Part shown: positions 6,933 to 15,674 of the stretch, in pieces
How the letters are laid out: every line of letters starts with the position of its first letter
Numbering within the stretch: position 1 is the stretch's first letter
Assembly: GCA_902826305.1 (NCBI GenBank)
Contig: CADEEH010000003.1
Span: 1 to 64,000, forward strand
Direction: 5' to 3'
Length of the DNA: 64,000 nucleotides
From: an uncultured Burkholderiales bacterium
GTDB lineage: Bacteria > Pseudomonadota > Gammaproteobacteria > Burkholderiales > Burkholderiaceae_E
Position numbers and translations under genes: made by a program
Notes under the pieces: model-generated
What the model saw: only the letters and a program-made list of their open reading frames with translations
Databases searched by the model: none
Told to the model about the DNA's origin: nothing

Positions 6933-8726
6933 TCAGAATTCGACGTCGGCCAGGCCCAGCGTGGTGGCGGCACCGTGGACGACCGCGTCGCGCAGCGCAC
7001 CGGCCTGCGGCAACACGTGCAGCGCGTAGTGCTGCGCCGTGATGCGTTTGGCGGCAAGGAAGTCGGCATCCGGAGCGCCGCGCGCCACCTGCAGCGTGGC
7101 TGCCCGCGCGCCGCGTTGCATCAACCAGCCCGCGATGACCGTGCCGCACAGTTCCAGATAGGGCACGGCTCCGGCCGCCGCTTCGCGGGGTGGCGCGGCC
7201 AACAGCCAGTCCGTGGCCTCGCGCAGCGACGACAGGCCCGTGGCGAGGGCCGTGGTGATGCTGTCGAGCACGGCATCGGCAGGCGCGACGGACGACTTGG
7301 CGCTGTCCACGTCGTCTCCCATCGCCGCGAGCAGTCGTTTCATGGCCGCGCCGCCATCGCGCGCCAGCTTGCGGCCGATCAGGTCGTTGGCCTGGATGCC
7401 GGTCGTACCCTCGTAGATCGTCGTGATGCGGGCATCACGCAGGTGCTGCGAGGCGCCGGTCTCCTCGATGAAGCCCATCCCGCCGAAAACCTGCACACCG
7501 TCGGATGCAACGCCCAGCGCGTTCTCCGTGCACCAGCCCTTGACGATCGGGATCAGCAGATCCGCCCGACTCTGCGCCGCCTGCCGCAGCGAGGCATCAC
7601 GCAGGCCGTGCGCCAGATCCATCTGGCCGGCGGCGTGGTAGGCCAGCGCGCGCATCGCCTCGACACGCGCCTTCATGTCCATCAGCATCCGGCGCACGTC
7701 AGGGTGGCCGATGATCGTGGCGCTGGGCGCACCGTCCCGGCCCAGCGTTTTGCCCTGGACGCGCTCCAGCGCGTACTGGCGCGCGCCCTGGTAGGCGCGC
7801 TCCGAGATCGCCACGCCTTCGAGGCCGACGTTCAGGCGGGCGTGGTTCATCATCGTGAACATGCAGGCCAGGCCCTGATTGGCCTGCCCGATCAGCCAGC
7901 CGACGGCACCCGGCCCGTCGCCGAACGACATGACGGCGGTGGCACTGCCGTGGATGCCCAGCTTGTGCTCGATCGAAGAACACACGAGGTCGTTGCGGGC
8001 ACCGAGCGTGCCATCGGCGTTGACGATGAACTTGGGGCACAGGAACAGCGAGATGCCCTTCACACCCGGGGGCGCATCGGGCAGCCGTGCCAGCACGAGA
8101 TGGACGATGTTCTCCGCCATGTCGTGTTCACCCCAGGTGATGAAGATCTTCGTGCCGCTGACGCGGTAGTGATCACCCTCGGGGACCGCGCTCGTGCGGA
8201 TGGCGGCCAAGTCGGAGCCGGCCTGCGGCTCGGTGATGTTCATCGTGCCGGTCCAGCGCCCTTCGATCATCGCCGGCAGATAGCACTTCTGAAGTTCCTC
8301 GCTGGCGTGGTGCGTGAGCGCCTCGACCGCGCCGAGGGTCAGCATCTGGCACAACGAGAACGCCATGTTCGACGCCTTCCACATCTCCAGGACAGCGGTG
8401 GACACGAGGGTCGGCATGCCCTGCCCGCCGAAGCGGGTGCCGGCCGGCATGCCGTTCCATCCGTTCTCGCAGAAGGCGGCGTAGGCCGCCTTGAAGCCAT
8501 CGGCGGTGGTCACCACACCCTGGTCCCAGTGGCAGCCCTGGGTGTCGCCCTGTGCGTTGATCGGCGCCAGGACGTTGGAGGCGAACTTGGCCGCCTCGCC
8601 CAGGATCGTCTCGACCAGATCACCGCCGAACTCCTCGTTGCCCGGCAGCGCCAGCACGGCGTCCAGGTCGCCGAACTCTCGCATCGCGAACATCATCTCG
8701 CGCAGCGGTGGGTTGTAGGTGCTCAT
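6933..8726 (-). CDS. Acyl-CoA dehydrogenase, long (DmdC-like) subfamily
   Basis: A 597-residue flavoenzyme, longer than the roughly 390 residues of classical acyl-CoA dehydrogenases. It has the N-terminal helical, middle beta and C-terminal helical domains plus the extra C-terminal domain of the DmdC-like subfamily (the 3-methylmercaptopropionyl-CoA dehydrogenase group). Recognisable are the FAD-domain segment TEPQAGSDLAAIRT and IYEGTTGIQANDL, which is typical of the family around the active-site region. It introduces a trans-2 double bond in an acyl-CoA and passes electrons to ETF. It starts 10 bp after the synthetase stop, so the two are co-transcribed. Chain-length specificity cannot be assigned. 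Confidence 0.88.
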   Translation of the reverse strand: MSTYNPPLREMMFAMREFGDLDAVLALPGNEEFGGDLVETILGEAAKFASNVLAPINAQGDTQGCHWDQGVVTTADGFKAAYAAFCENGWNGMPAGTRFGGQGMPTLVSTAVLEMWKASNMAFSLCQMLTLGAVEALTHHASEELQKCYLPAMIEGRWTGTMNITEPQAGSDLAAIRTSAVPEGDHYRVSGTKIFITWGEHDMAENIVHLVLARLPDAPPGVKGISLFLCPKFIVNADGTLGARNDLVCSSIEHKLGIHGSATAVMSFGDGPGAVGWLIGQANQGLACMFTMMNHARLNVGLEGVAISERAYQGARQYALERVQGKTLGRDGAPSATIIGHPDVRRMLMDMKARVEAMRALAYHAAGQMDLAHGLRDASLRQAAQSRADLLIPIVKGWCTENALGVASDGVQVFGGMGFIEETGASQHLRDARITTIYEGTTGIQANDLIGRKLARDGGAAMKRLLAAMGDDVDSAKSSVAPADAVLDSITTALATGLSSLREATDWLLAAPPREAAAGAVPYLELCGTVIAGWLMQRGARAATLQVARGAPDADFLAAKRITAQHYALHVLPQAGALRDAVVHGAATTLGLADVEF

Positions 8727-8736
8727 GGCGGGTGAC

Positions 8737-10380
8737 TCATTCGATGGCCGAAGCCGATTTGAGCTGCTCACGCAGCAGGAACTTCTGGATCTTGCCGGTG
8801 GCGGTCTTCGGCAGCTCGCCGAAGATCACCTGCCGGGGCACCTTGAAGCGGGCCATCTGGGCGCGGCAGTGCTCGATGATCTCGGCCTCGGTGGCGCGAG
8901 CACCGGCGATCAGTTCGACGAAGGCCGCAGCCACCTCGCCCCACTTCGGATCCGGCTTGGCGACGACGGCGGCCAACAACACGGCGGGGTGGCGGTACAG
9001 CACCTCCTCCACCTCGACACTGGAGATGTTCTCGCCGCCCGAGATGATCACGTCCTTGCTGCGGTCCCTGATCTTCACGTAGCCATCCTCCTGCAGCACC
9101 GCCAGGTCGCCGGTGTGGAACCAGCCGCCGGCGAAGGCTTCCTCGGTGGCGAGCGCGTTCTTCAGGTAGCCCTTCATCACCAGGTTGCCGCGGAAGAAGA
9201 TCTCACCCATCGTCTGCCCATCGGCAGGCACCGGTTGCATCGTCTCGGTGTCGAGCACGGCGATGGCCTGCTGCATGGGATAGGCGACACCCTGGCGGGC
9301 GTTCAGTCGCGCGCGTTCGCCGACCGGCAGCTCCGCCCAGGCGGTCTGCTGTGCACACACGGCCGCAGGGCCGTAGACCTCGGTCAGCCCGTAGACATGG
9401 GTGATGGCGATGCCGATGCGCTCGCAGCCTTCGATGATGGCCGCGGGCGGCGCGGAGCCCGCGATCAGACCATGGATGGCATGGGTGATGCCGCTGCGTT
9501 GCGCCTCCGGGGCGTTGATCAGCATGCCGTAGACGATCGGCGCGCCGCACAGGTGGGTCACACGGTGCTCGCGGATCAGGTCGAACACCCGTTCGGGGAC
9601 CACCTTGCGCAGACACACGCTGGCGCCCGCCTGCAGGGCCATCGTCCAGGGGAAGCACCAGCCGTTGCAGTGGAACATCGGCAGCGTCCACAGGTACACG
9701 GGATGCAACGGCATGCCCCAGGTCACGACATTGGAGACAGCGTTCAGGTACGCGCCGCGATGATGGGTCACCACGCCTTTCGGATTGCCGGTGGTGCCCG
9801 AGGTGTAGTTCAAGGCGATCGCATTCCACTCGTCGGATGGCAACGACCACGCGAAGGCGGGGTCGCCCTGGGCCAGGAAGGCCTCGTACTCGACGTCGCC
9901 GAGCCGTTTGCCGGCCGGTGCCTCCTCGTCGTCGACCTCGATGACGAAGGGCCGGCGGGCGCCGAGCATCGCGAGTGCCTTCTCGATCGCCCCGGCGAAC
10001 TCACGGTCGGTCAGCAGCACCCGGGCCTCGCCGTGCTGCAGCGTGAACGCGATGGCCTCGGCGTCGAGCCGGGTGTTGAGCGTGTTGAGCACGGCGCCCA
10101 CCATCGGCACGCCGAAGTGGGCCTCGAACATGGCCGGGACGTTGGGCAACATCGCCGCCACCGTGTCGCCCGGACCGATGCCGCGCAGCGCCAGGCTGCT
10201 GGCCAGGCGTCGGCAACGGGCGTAGGCGTCGCGCCAGGTCTGGCGACGTGCTCCGTGGATCAAGGCGATTCGATCGGGATATATCGCGGCCGTGCGCTCG
10301 ATGAAGCTGAGCGGCGACAGCGCCACGAAATTGGCCTCGTTTTTCTCGAGGCCCGAGTCGTACGGATGGGTGCGGGGCAT
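8737..10380 (-). CDS. Acyl-CoA synthetase (AMP-forming)
   Basis: A 547-residue adenylate-forming ligase. It contains the P-loop YTSGTTGNPKG (from residue 192), the aromatic/Thr motif VYGLTEVYGP, the hinge region GWFHTGDLA..DGYVKIRDRSKD, and the C-terminal catalytic lysine motif TATGKIQK. It activates a carboxylic acid to acyl-AMP and then acyl-CoA. The sequence resembles medium/long-chain ligases of the AlkK/FadD-like type. It is the first gene of the three-gene acyl-CoA operon, so the operon would activate an acid, dehydrogenate it and hydrate the enoyl-CoA. The 271 bp up to the divergent phasin gene must hold both promoters; I see no other gene there. Confidence 0.9.
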   Translation of the reverse strand: MPRTHPYDSGLEKNEANFVALSPLSFIERTAAIYPDRIALIHGARRQTWRDAYARCRRLASSLALRGIGPGDTVAAMLPNVPAMFEAHFGVPMVGAVLNTLNTRLDAEAIAFTLQHGEARVLLTDREFAGAIEKALAMLGARRPFVIEVDDEEAPAGKRLGDVEYEAFLAQGDPAFAWSLPSDEWNAIALNYTSGTTGNPKGVVTHHRGAYLNAVSNVVTWGMPLHPVYLWTLPMFHCNGWCFPWTMALQAGASVCLRKVVPERVFDLIREHRVTHLCGAPIVYGMLINAPEAQRSGITHAIHGLIAGSAPPAAIIEGCERIGIAITHVYGLTEVYGPAAVCAQQTAWAELPVGERARLNARQGVAYPMQQAIAVLDTETMQPVPADGQTMGEIFFRGNLVMKGYLKNALATEEAFAGGWFHTGDLAVLQEDGYVKIRDRSKDVIISGGENISSVEVEEVLYRHPAVLLAAVVAKPDPKWGEVAAAFVELIAGARATEAEIIEHCRAQMARFKVPRQVIFGELPKTATGKIQKFLLREQLKSASAIE

Positions 10381-10651
10381 GACGTCTCCTGCGCGCCGGA
10401 TACTTGCTCCCCTTCACGATGACGGCGGGAAGCGCCGGCGCAGCTGCAATGCGCAATCGGGGAGGCCAGGCCGCCGATCGTCCTGGGAATCAAGGTAGTA
10501 CGACGGGCACCTCGTGCTCTGTGCGATGGCCCACGCAATCGCGGGTGTATCGCCTCGTGTTCCTGGTGCGCGCTCCGTGTGCCGACGAACAGACCAGCGG
10601 CCTGCGTACGCGCAGGCTCACTGTTTCATCGACACCAACAGGAGACATGCC

Positions 10652-11095
10652 ATGACCGTCAACCCCAAGACAGACAGCGCCGCCGACGTCAACCCGTTCC
10701 GCGACCTGACCAAGACCTTCGAGCAGTTCAAGATGCCGGGCGTGGACACGAAAGCGTTCTTCGACGCGCGTCGCAAGGACGTCGAGGCCCTGGTGGCTGC
10801 CAACAAGGTCACCTACGAGGCACTTCAGGCGCTGGCAAAGACGCAGACCGACATGCTGACCCAGGCCATGCAGGGCATGCAGGAGTCCGCCAAGGGCGCG
10901 ATGGCCGTCGACACCAAGGGCGGCGACAAGACCCGGCATGCCGAAGTGGCCCAGAAGGCCTGGCAGAAGATGCTGGCGGACATGAAACAACTGGCCGAGA
11001 TCGTCACGAAGGCCCAGGTCGAGGCCATGGCCGGACTGACCCAGCGGGCGAAGGACAGCATCGACGAGATGAAAGGGGCGGCGCACACGAAGTAG
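10652..11095 (+). CDS. Phasin family protein
   Basis: A 147-residue amphipathic helical protein without signal peptide. The segment PFRDLTKTFEQFKMPGVDTKAF, followed by a helix rich in Ala, Gln, Met and Lys, is typical of betaproteobacterial phasins. Phasins coat polyhydroxyalkanoate granules and control granule size. GGAG (10641-10644) lies seven bases before the ATG. It faces away from the acyl-CoA synthetase operon, whose last gene is an R-specific hydratase, which supports a local link with PHA metabolism even though no PHA synthase is in the window. Three bases after its stop begins a creA-like remnant. Confidence 0.88.
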   Translation: MTVNPKTDSAADVNPFRDLTKTFEQFKMPGVDTKAFFDARRKDVEALVAANKVTYEALQALAKTQTDMLTQAMQGMQESAKGAMAVDTKGGDKTRHAEVAQKAWQKMLADMKQLAEIVTKAQVEAMAGLTQRAKDSIDEMKGAAHTK

Positions 11096-11097
11096 GC

Positions 11098-11160
11098 GCC
11101 TGGTCCGCCGCCACCGCCGTCACGCTGTTCTGCGGCGGACCGTCGATGACTCGGTCGGAA
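11098..11160 (-). pseudogene. Remnant of a second creA 3' end
   Basis: These 63 bases match the 3' part of creA (11608-11670) at 55 of 63 positions without gaps, in the same orientation, at an offset of exactly 510 bp. Read leftward they give [15 protein letters not shown] against [15 protein letters not shown] in CreA. In the conserved core four of five differences fall at third codon positions, so both copies probably evolved under coding constraint before this one was reduced to a fragment. No start or other part of creA remains here. Confidence 0.65.
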
Positions 11161-11203
11161 AGACCCGACGCCACCGACCATCGCTGCGACCGCGCATTCC
11201 TCC

Positions 11204-11482
11204 CTAGTCTTCGAACCAGTACTCGCCTTCGATCGGATTCGAGCTGACGCCGACCTGCAGGTCGGCGACGCCGCTGCTCTTCAGCAGGCCGCGAATGCGG
11301 GCGAACCTTCCGGTTCCGCCGGTGAGCGTGGCCACGGCGGTGAAGACGCTCCGGGTGCCGCCACCGGGCACCCGGTAGCCGTGGGACACCCCGTCGACGC
11401 GACCGAAGATCCTGTCGCCGTTGGCCAGGTGGGAAACCGTGTACTGCGAGAATCGTCCGCTGCCATCGATGACGTCGGTCAT
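11204..11482 (-). CDS. Small beta-rich protein with GGTGRF motif, unknown function
   Basis: A 92-residue protein started by the ATG at 11482 after GGGGAG. Alternating polar/hydrophobic strands and the turn LTGGTGRFARIRG resemble small beta-barrel proteins of the allene-oxide-cyclase-barrel or DUF3224-like kind, in which GGTGRF(x)GARG is common. No signal peptide and no catalytic residues are identifiable. It lies between the creA remnant and intact creA, all in the same direction, so it probably occupies the site of a former tandem creA duplication. It could itself be the C-terminal part of a once longer barrel protein. Confidence 0.5.
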   Translation of the reverse strand: MTDVIDGSGRFSQYTVSHLANGDRIFGRVDGVSHGYRVPGGGTRSVFTAVATLTGGTGRFARIRGLLKSSGVADLQVGVSSNPIEGEYWFED

Positions 11483-11585
11483 GGAACTCCCCGGGGTGGT
11501 CACGGCTTCGCACTGCCGTCGAGCGCCACAGGCTACTGTCGACCGACTTACGGATTGATCACCGGTTAAGAGAACGGTGCCGAAC

Positions 11586-12050
11586 CTACTTGACCGGAAT
11601 GACCGTCGCCCGGTCCACCGGCACCGCGGTGACGCTGTTCTGCGGCGAACCGTCGATGACGCGGTCGGAGTACGTCAGATATACGAGTGTGTTGCGGGCC
11701 GAATCGACCATGCGGACGACGCGCAGGCGCTTGAAGATCAGCGAGATCCGCTCGCTGAACATCTCGTCCTCCCGCTTGAGCGGTCGGGGAAACGAGATCG
11801 GTCCGGTCTGCCGGCAGGCAATCGACGCCTCGGCCTTGTCCTCCGCGAGGCCGAGCGCACCCTTGATGCCGCCGGTCTTCGCCCGCGACACGTAGCAGGT
11901 GACACCGGAGACATCCGGATCGTCATACGCGTCGACGACGATCTTGTGATCGGGGCCGATGAACTTGAACACGGTATCGACTTCGCCGATGTGCTCGGCA
12001 TGGACGGCGAAGGCGGACGTCAGCAGGACGAGGGGGAGCAGGCGTTTCAT
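11586..12050 (-). CDS. creA: CreA family periplasmic protein
   Basis: A 154-residue protein with a cleavable signal peptide ([18 protein letters not shown]) and the CreA signature: [35 protein letters not shown], and the C-terminal [17 protein letters not shown]. CreA is widespread in proteobacteria and about this long; its biochemical role is unknown despite the historic name (catabolite regulation). Two conserved cysteines (in GVTCYV and IACRQT) may form a disulfide in the periplasm. The start at 12050 is set by the signal peptide, although the ribosome-binding site is weak. Confidence 0.92.
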   Translation of the reverse strand: MKRLLPLVLLTSAFAVHAEHIGEVDTVFKFIGPDHKIVVDAYDDPDVSGVTCYVSRAKTGGIKGALGLAEDKAEASIACRQTGPISFPRPLKREDEMFSERISLIFKRLRVVRMVDSARNTLVYLTYSDRVIDGSPQNSVTAVPVDRATVIPVK

Positions 12051-12263
12051 CAGGCGATTATGAGCGTTCCAAGGCGCGTGGGTTGATATCGGCCGCTTGC
12101 GATCCGGGGCGCCGGGCTTCAGCCGCGCGGCTCGTTCCAGCCAAGGTCGACCTCCGCGCTGTCCTGGTCGCCGAAGTGGAAGAGCCCCCATGCGTCGTGG
12201 GGATCGACGCACCCCTGTGGCATCCTCCCCGTTGCAACGAACCCGGCGTTCCAGGAGCACACC

Positions 12264-12644
12264 ATGCCACTCGTCACCCTGACCGTACGCCGTCCCAAGT
12301 CGGCAGAGTTCAAGTCCACGGTGCTCCAGTCGGTCCACGAGGCGCTGGTCGTCATCGGCGTACCCCAGGCGGACCTGTTTCACCGGGTGCTCGAACTGTC
12401 GCCCGAGGACTTCCGGTTCGACCCCGCCTACCCGGACGTCGCGGGCCGGCGCACCGATGACTTCGTCCTGATCGAGGTCGTCCTGTCGGCGGGTCGAAGC
12501 GTGAAGGTGAAACGCCAGTTCCTGGCCGACCTGATGGGCCGAATGTCCTCGGCCGGGCACGATCCGGAGAACGTGATGGTGGTGTTCAAGGAGACCACCT
12601 GGGAGAATTGGTCGTTCGCCGGCGGGCGGCAGATCCACGTCTAG
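12264..12644 (+). CDS. Tautomerase superfamily protein
   Basis: A 126-residue protein that begins Met-Pro, so removal of Met would expose the N-terminal catalytic proline used by the 4-oxalocrotonate tautomerase superfamily. The length fits the fused double beta-alpha-beta members. The C-terminal [13 protein letters not shown] is common in this tautomerase subgroup. Likely activity is keto-enol tautomerisation of a small dicarboxylic or aromatic-derived acid; the substrate is unknown. GGAG precedes the ATG. Its stop is two bases before the next start, so it is translationally coupled to the TfoX-N gene. Confidence 0.8.
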   Translation: MPLVTLTVRRPKSAEFKSTVLQSVHEALVVIGVPQADLFHRVLELSPEDFRFDPAYPDVAGRRTDDFVLIEVVLSAGRSVKVKRQFLADLMGRMSSAGHDPENVMVVFKETTWENWSFAGGRQIHV

Positions 12645-12646
12645 AC

Positions 12647-12985
12647 ATGGCCTTCGATTCCGACCTCGCAGAACGCGTCCGCAAGGCATTGACCGGCCGG
12701 GCGGGCATCACCGAGAAACGGATGTTCGGAGGCCTCGCGTTCCTGGTCGATGGCCGGATGTTCGTCGGCATTCGCGAATCGAGCCTGATGGCCCGTGTCG
12801 GGACCGAACGTCACGACGATGCCCTGGCGATGCCTCACGTCCGGGTCATGGACTTCACCGGCCGGCCGATGAAGGGATATGTCTACGTCGACCCGCCGGC
12901 GCTTCGCAGGCCGGAGGATCTGTCGGCGTGGGTCACCCGGTGCGTCGAACACGTCTCACGCCTCCCGGCGAAGAACGGCCGGTGA
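12647..12985 (+). CDS. TfoX N-terminal domain protein
   Basis: A 112-residue stand-alone TfoX-N domain: [32 protein letters not shown], then [16 protein letters not shown] and a C-terminal helix. In full-length TfoX/Sxy this domain is joined to a second domain and regulates competence genes, but stand-alone TfoX-N proteins are widespread and functionally uncharacterised. It sits two bases after the tautomerase gene, and its TGA overlaps a possible GTG start of the following serine hydrolase. Confidence 0.82.
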   Translation: MAFDSDLAERVRKALTGRAGITEKRMFGGLAFLVDGRMFVGIRESSLMARVGTERHDDALAMPHVRVMDFTGRPMKGYVYVDPPALRRPEDLSAWVTRCVEHVSRLPAKNGR

Positions 12986-12999
12986 GCCCGACGGAGACC

Positions 13000-14361
13000 A
13001 TGCACCAACGGACACAACCGGAGACCGTCACCGTGTATTCAACCGACATCCGACCCGATGTTAGTGCCACCCGGATCGGGACCGCCGCGCTCGCTGTGCT
13101 GATCGCCGTTGCCGGCTGCTCCCATCCGCACGGGACCGACCACCTCGCCCATCACGGCCACCCTGCGGCCGGCAGCGCCGGCACCGGGCTGCCGGTTGCG
13201 CGGCGACTGTCGACCGAGCGACTCGACGCGTTCACCGCGCAGTTGCAGGCCGACGTCGATCGCGGACGCATCCCGGGTGCGGTGGTGCTGGTGGCGCGCG
13301 ACGGTCGCGTCGTCTACGAGAAGGCGATCGGGCGGCAGGATGCGAACGCCGGCACGCCGATGCGCGTCGACTCGCTGTTCCGCATCTACTCGATGACCAA
13401 GCCGATCGTCTCGGTCGCCACGATGATGCTGGTCGAGCGCGGCCGCATCGCACTCGCCGATCCGGTGTCGCAGCACCTGCCGGAACTGCGCGGGCTGAAG
13501 GTCGGCGTGGAGAAGGCCGGTGCCGACGGCAAGCCGACACTCGAGCTGGTGGCGGCGCAGCGCGAGATGACCGTGCAGGACCTGCTGCGGCACACCTCGG
13601 GTCTGACCTACGGCGTGTTCGGCAAGTCGCTGGTCAAGAGCGAGTACGACAAGGCCCGCGTGGATGCGAACGACATCACCAATGGTGAACTGCTGAACCG
13701 GCTGGCCAAGGTGCCGCTGCACTTCCAGCCCGGCAGCACCTGGGAGTACGGTCGCTCGACCGACGTGCTCGGTGCGCTGATCGAGCGCGTGTCGGGCCAG
13801 CCGCTCGACACCTTCCTGCGCGAGAACCTGTTCGTGCCGCTGAAGATGACCGACACCGACTTCTGGGTCGACCCGGCGCGCCAGGACCGCATCGCCGAGC
13901 CGCTGGCCATGGACCCCGACAGCAAGCAGCCGATCACCCTGCTCGACATCCGGCGCAAGCCCAGTTACCTCGCCGGCGGCCAAGGCCTGGTCTCGTCGGC
14001 GCGCGACTACTGGCGTTTCCAGCAGATGGTGCTCAACGGCGGCGTGATCGACGGCGTGCGCATCCTGTCGCCGAAGACCGTGCGCTACATGCTCAGTGAT
14101 CACCTCGACGGCATCCGCGGACCAGCCTACCTGCCGGGTCCGGGCTACGGTTTCGGCCTCGGCTATGCGGTGCGACTCACCGATGGCGGCCCGGCGGTGC
14201 CAGGCAGTGCCGGCGATGCACACTGGGGCGGCTACGGTGGCACCGCGTTCTGGATCGACCCGCGCGAGCGGATGGTGGCGGTGCTGATGTTGCAGGCGCC
14301 GAACCAGCGCAACTACTACCGGGCCGTCTTCCGGAACCGGCTCTACGGGTCCTTCGAGTAG
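13000..14361 (+). CDS. Beta-lactamase-family serine hydrolase, lipoprotein
   Basis: A 453-residue class-C beta-lactamase / esterase-type hydrolase. After a hydrophobic segment comes a lipobox (IAVAGC), so it is probably a lipid-anchored periplasmic protein. Catalytic motifs are S-M-T-K (the S-x-x-K nucleophile, in RIYSMTKPIVS), a Tyr motif at WEYGRST, and the C-terminal HWGGYGGT in place of KTG. That last motif favours an esterase or peptidase over a beta-lactamase. The ATG at 13000 has GGAG only three bases upstream; a GTG at 12982 overlapping the preceding stop (GTGA) is an equally good start. It ends before a perfect hairpin. Confidence 0.82.
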   Translation: MHQRTQPETVTVYSTDIRPDVSATRIGTAALAVLIAVAGCSHPHGTDHLAHHGHPAAGSAGTGLPVARRLSTERLDAFTAQLQADVDRGRIPGAVVLVARDGRVVYEKAIGRQDANAGTPMRVDSLFRIYSMTKPIVSVATMMLVERGRIALADPVSQHLPELRGLKVGVEKAGADGKPTLELVAAQREMTVQDLLRHTSGLTYGVFGKSLVKSEYDKARVDANDITNGELLNRLAKVPLHFQPGSTWEYGRSTDVLGALIERVSGQPLDTFLRENLFVPLKMTDTDFWVDPARQDRIAEPLAMDPDSKQPITLLDIRRKPSYLAGGQGLVSSARDYWRFQQMVLNGGVIDGVRILSPKTVRYMLSDHLDGIRGPAYLPGPGYGFGLGYAVRLTDGGPAVPGSAGDAHWGGYGGTAFWIDPRERMVAVLMLQAPNQRNYYRAVFRNRLYGSFE

Positions 14362-14426
14362 CGGGGTCGATTCGCGACGCGGGGACGCGGGGCGGCCTCG
14401 CGGCCGTTGCGCGGGGTGCATCGTGT

Positions 14427-14454
14427 GGGCATCGACGCGGATGCGTCGATGCCC
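14427..14454. terminator. Perfect 12-bp hairpin between convergent genes
   Basis: GGGCATCGACGC (14427-14438) pairs exactly with GCGTCGATGCCC (14443-14454) around a GGAT loop. It lies between the ends of the serine hydrolase (+) and the old yellow enzyme gene (-), a position expected for a shared terminator. No T-run follows on either strand, so it may act by pausing or by protecting both 3' ends. Confidence 0.5.
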
Positions 14455-14461
14455 TGCGCAC

Positions 14462-15538
14462 TCACGCCGCCAGTGCCGGATAGTCCGTGTATCCCTTCGG
14501 CCCCGGGGTGTAGAACGTCGACATGTCGACCGCGTTCAGGTCGGCATCGGCCCGCATCCGGATGACCAGGTCGGGGTTGGCGAGGAACGGACGGGCGAAC
14601 GCGATCAGGTCGGCCTGTCCCGCCTGCAGCGCGTGCTCGGCGCTTGCCCGATCGAAGCCTCCGGCCAGGATGAACAGGCCCTTGAACGCCGCGCGAAGTT
14701 TCGCCTTCAGTCCGGCGGGCACCGGGGGTGAGCCCATCGCCGAATGATCGAGCAGGTGGACATACTTCAGGCCGAGCTTCGACACCTGTTCGACCAGCGA
14801 GACGAACTGCGCATCGACGTCGGCGAACTCGCCGGTGCTGTTGAACACGCCGTAGGGCGACAACCGGATGCCGACCCGGTCCGGACCGATCGCCGCGGCG
14901 GCTGCACCGGCGACTTCGAGCGCGAAGCGATTGCGCGCGTCGATGCTGCCGCCATAACCGTCGGTGCGTCGGTTGACGTTGGCGTTCAGGAACTGCTCGA
15001 TCAGGTAGCCGTTGGCCGCGTGCAGCTCGACGCCGTCGAATCCGGCCTCGATGGCCAGCTTCGCCGACTGGGCGTACTCATGCACGGCGTGTTCGATGTC
15101 CGCCGTGGCCATTGCGCGGGGCGTGGAATGGGGCTGCGGCCCCTGCGCGTCGGTGTACATCTCGCCGGGGCAGACTTCGGCCATCGGCCCGACGACCTCG
15201 GCGCCCGCGGGCAGGTTGGCCACGTGGGTGACACGACCGGTGTGCATCAGCTGCACGAAGATCCTGCCGCCCTTGGCGTGGACCGTGTCGGTGATCACCT
15301 TCCATCCGCGTACCTGCTCCTTGTTGAAGAGCCCCGGAATGCGCGGGTAACCGAGCCCGTTGGGTGACGGCGACGTGCCCTCGGTGATGATCAACCCGGC
15401 GGACGCCCGTTGACCGTAGTACTCGGCCATCAGCGCGTTGGGGACGTTGGCATCGACGGCGCGACTGCGCGTCATCGGCGCCATGACGGTGCGATTGGCC
15501 AGGTGCAGTCCAGGGGTATCGAGCGGCTCGAAAAGCAT
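14462..15538 (-). CDS. Old yellow enzyme family NADH:flavin oxidoreductase (alkene reductase)
   Basis: A 358-residue FMN-dependent TIM-barrel enzyme. Typical elements are NRTVMAPMTRSRA near the N-terminus, the substrate-binding HAANGYLIEQFLN (His and Asn of the H-x-x-N pair), and LSPYGVFN. Such enzymes reduce activated C=C bonds in enones, nitrate esters or nitroaromatics using NAD(P)H (NemA/XenB-like). AAGGA precedes the ATG at 15538. It is monocistronic, convergent with the serine hydrolase and downstream of the SARP-type regulator gene on the same strand, with a gap of 136 bp. Confidence 0.9.
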   Translation of the reverse strand: MLFEPLDTPGLHLANRTVMAPMTRSRAVDANVPNALMAEYYGQRASAGLIITEGTSPSPNGLGYPRIPGLFNKEQVRGWKVITDTVHAKGGRIFVQLMHTGRVTHVANLPAGAEVVGPMAEVCPGEMYTDAQGPQPHSTPRAMATADIEHAVHEYAQSAKLAIEAGFDGVELHAANGYLIEQFLNANVNRRTDGYGGSIDARNRFALEVAGAAAAAIGPDRVGIRLSPYGVFNSTGEFADVDAQFVSLVEQVSKLGLKYVHLLDHSAMGSPPVPAGLKAKLRAAFKGLFILAGGFDRASAEHALQAGQADLIAFARPFLANPDLVIRMRADADLNAVDMSTFYTPGPKGYTDYPALAA

Positions 15539-15674
15539 GTTTTTCCTTGGGAGAGAGTGGGCGACGGGGATCGGATCGTGCCGGAAGGTCGCGCCGACCT
15601 GCGCCGGCCTTACGGCGGCCAGTCTATCCCGGCAGGCGGGCACGACATCCATGCCCGGAGCGAACGGCTGCGGT

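Noticed and set aside
8719-10422. 567-codon open frame antisense to the acyl-CoA synthetase
   Set aside because: No recognisable domain; the opposite strand carries all AMP-ligase motifs.
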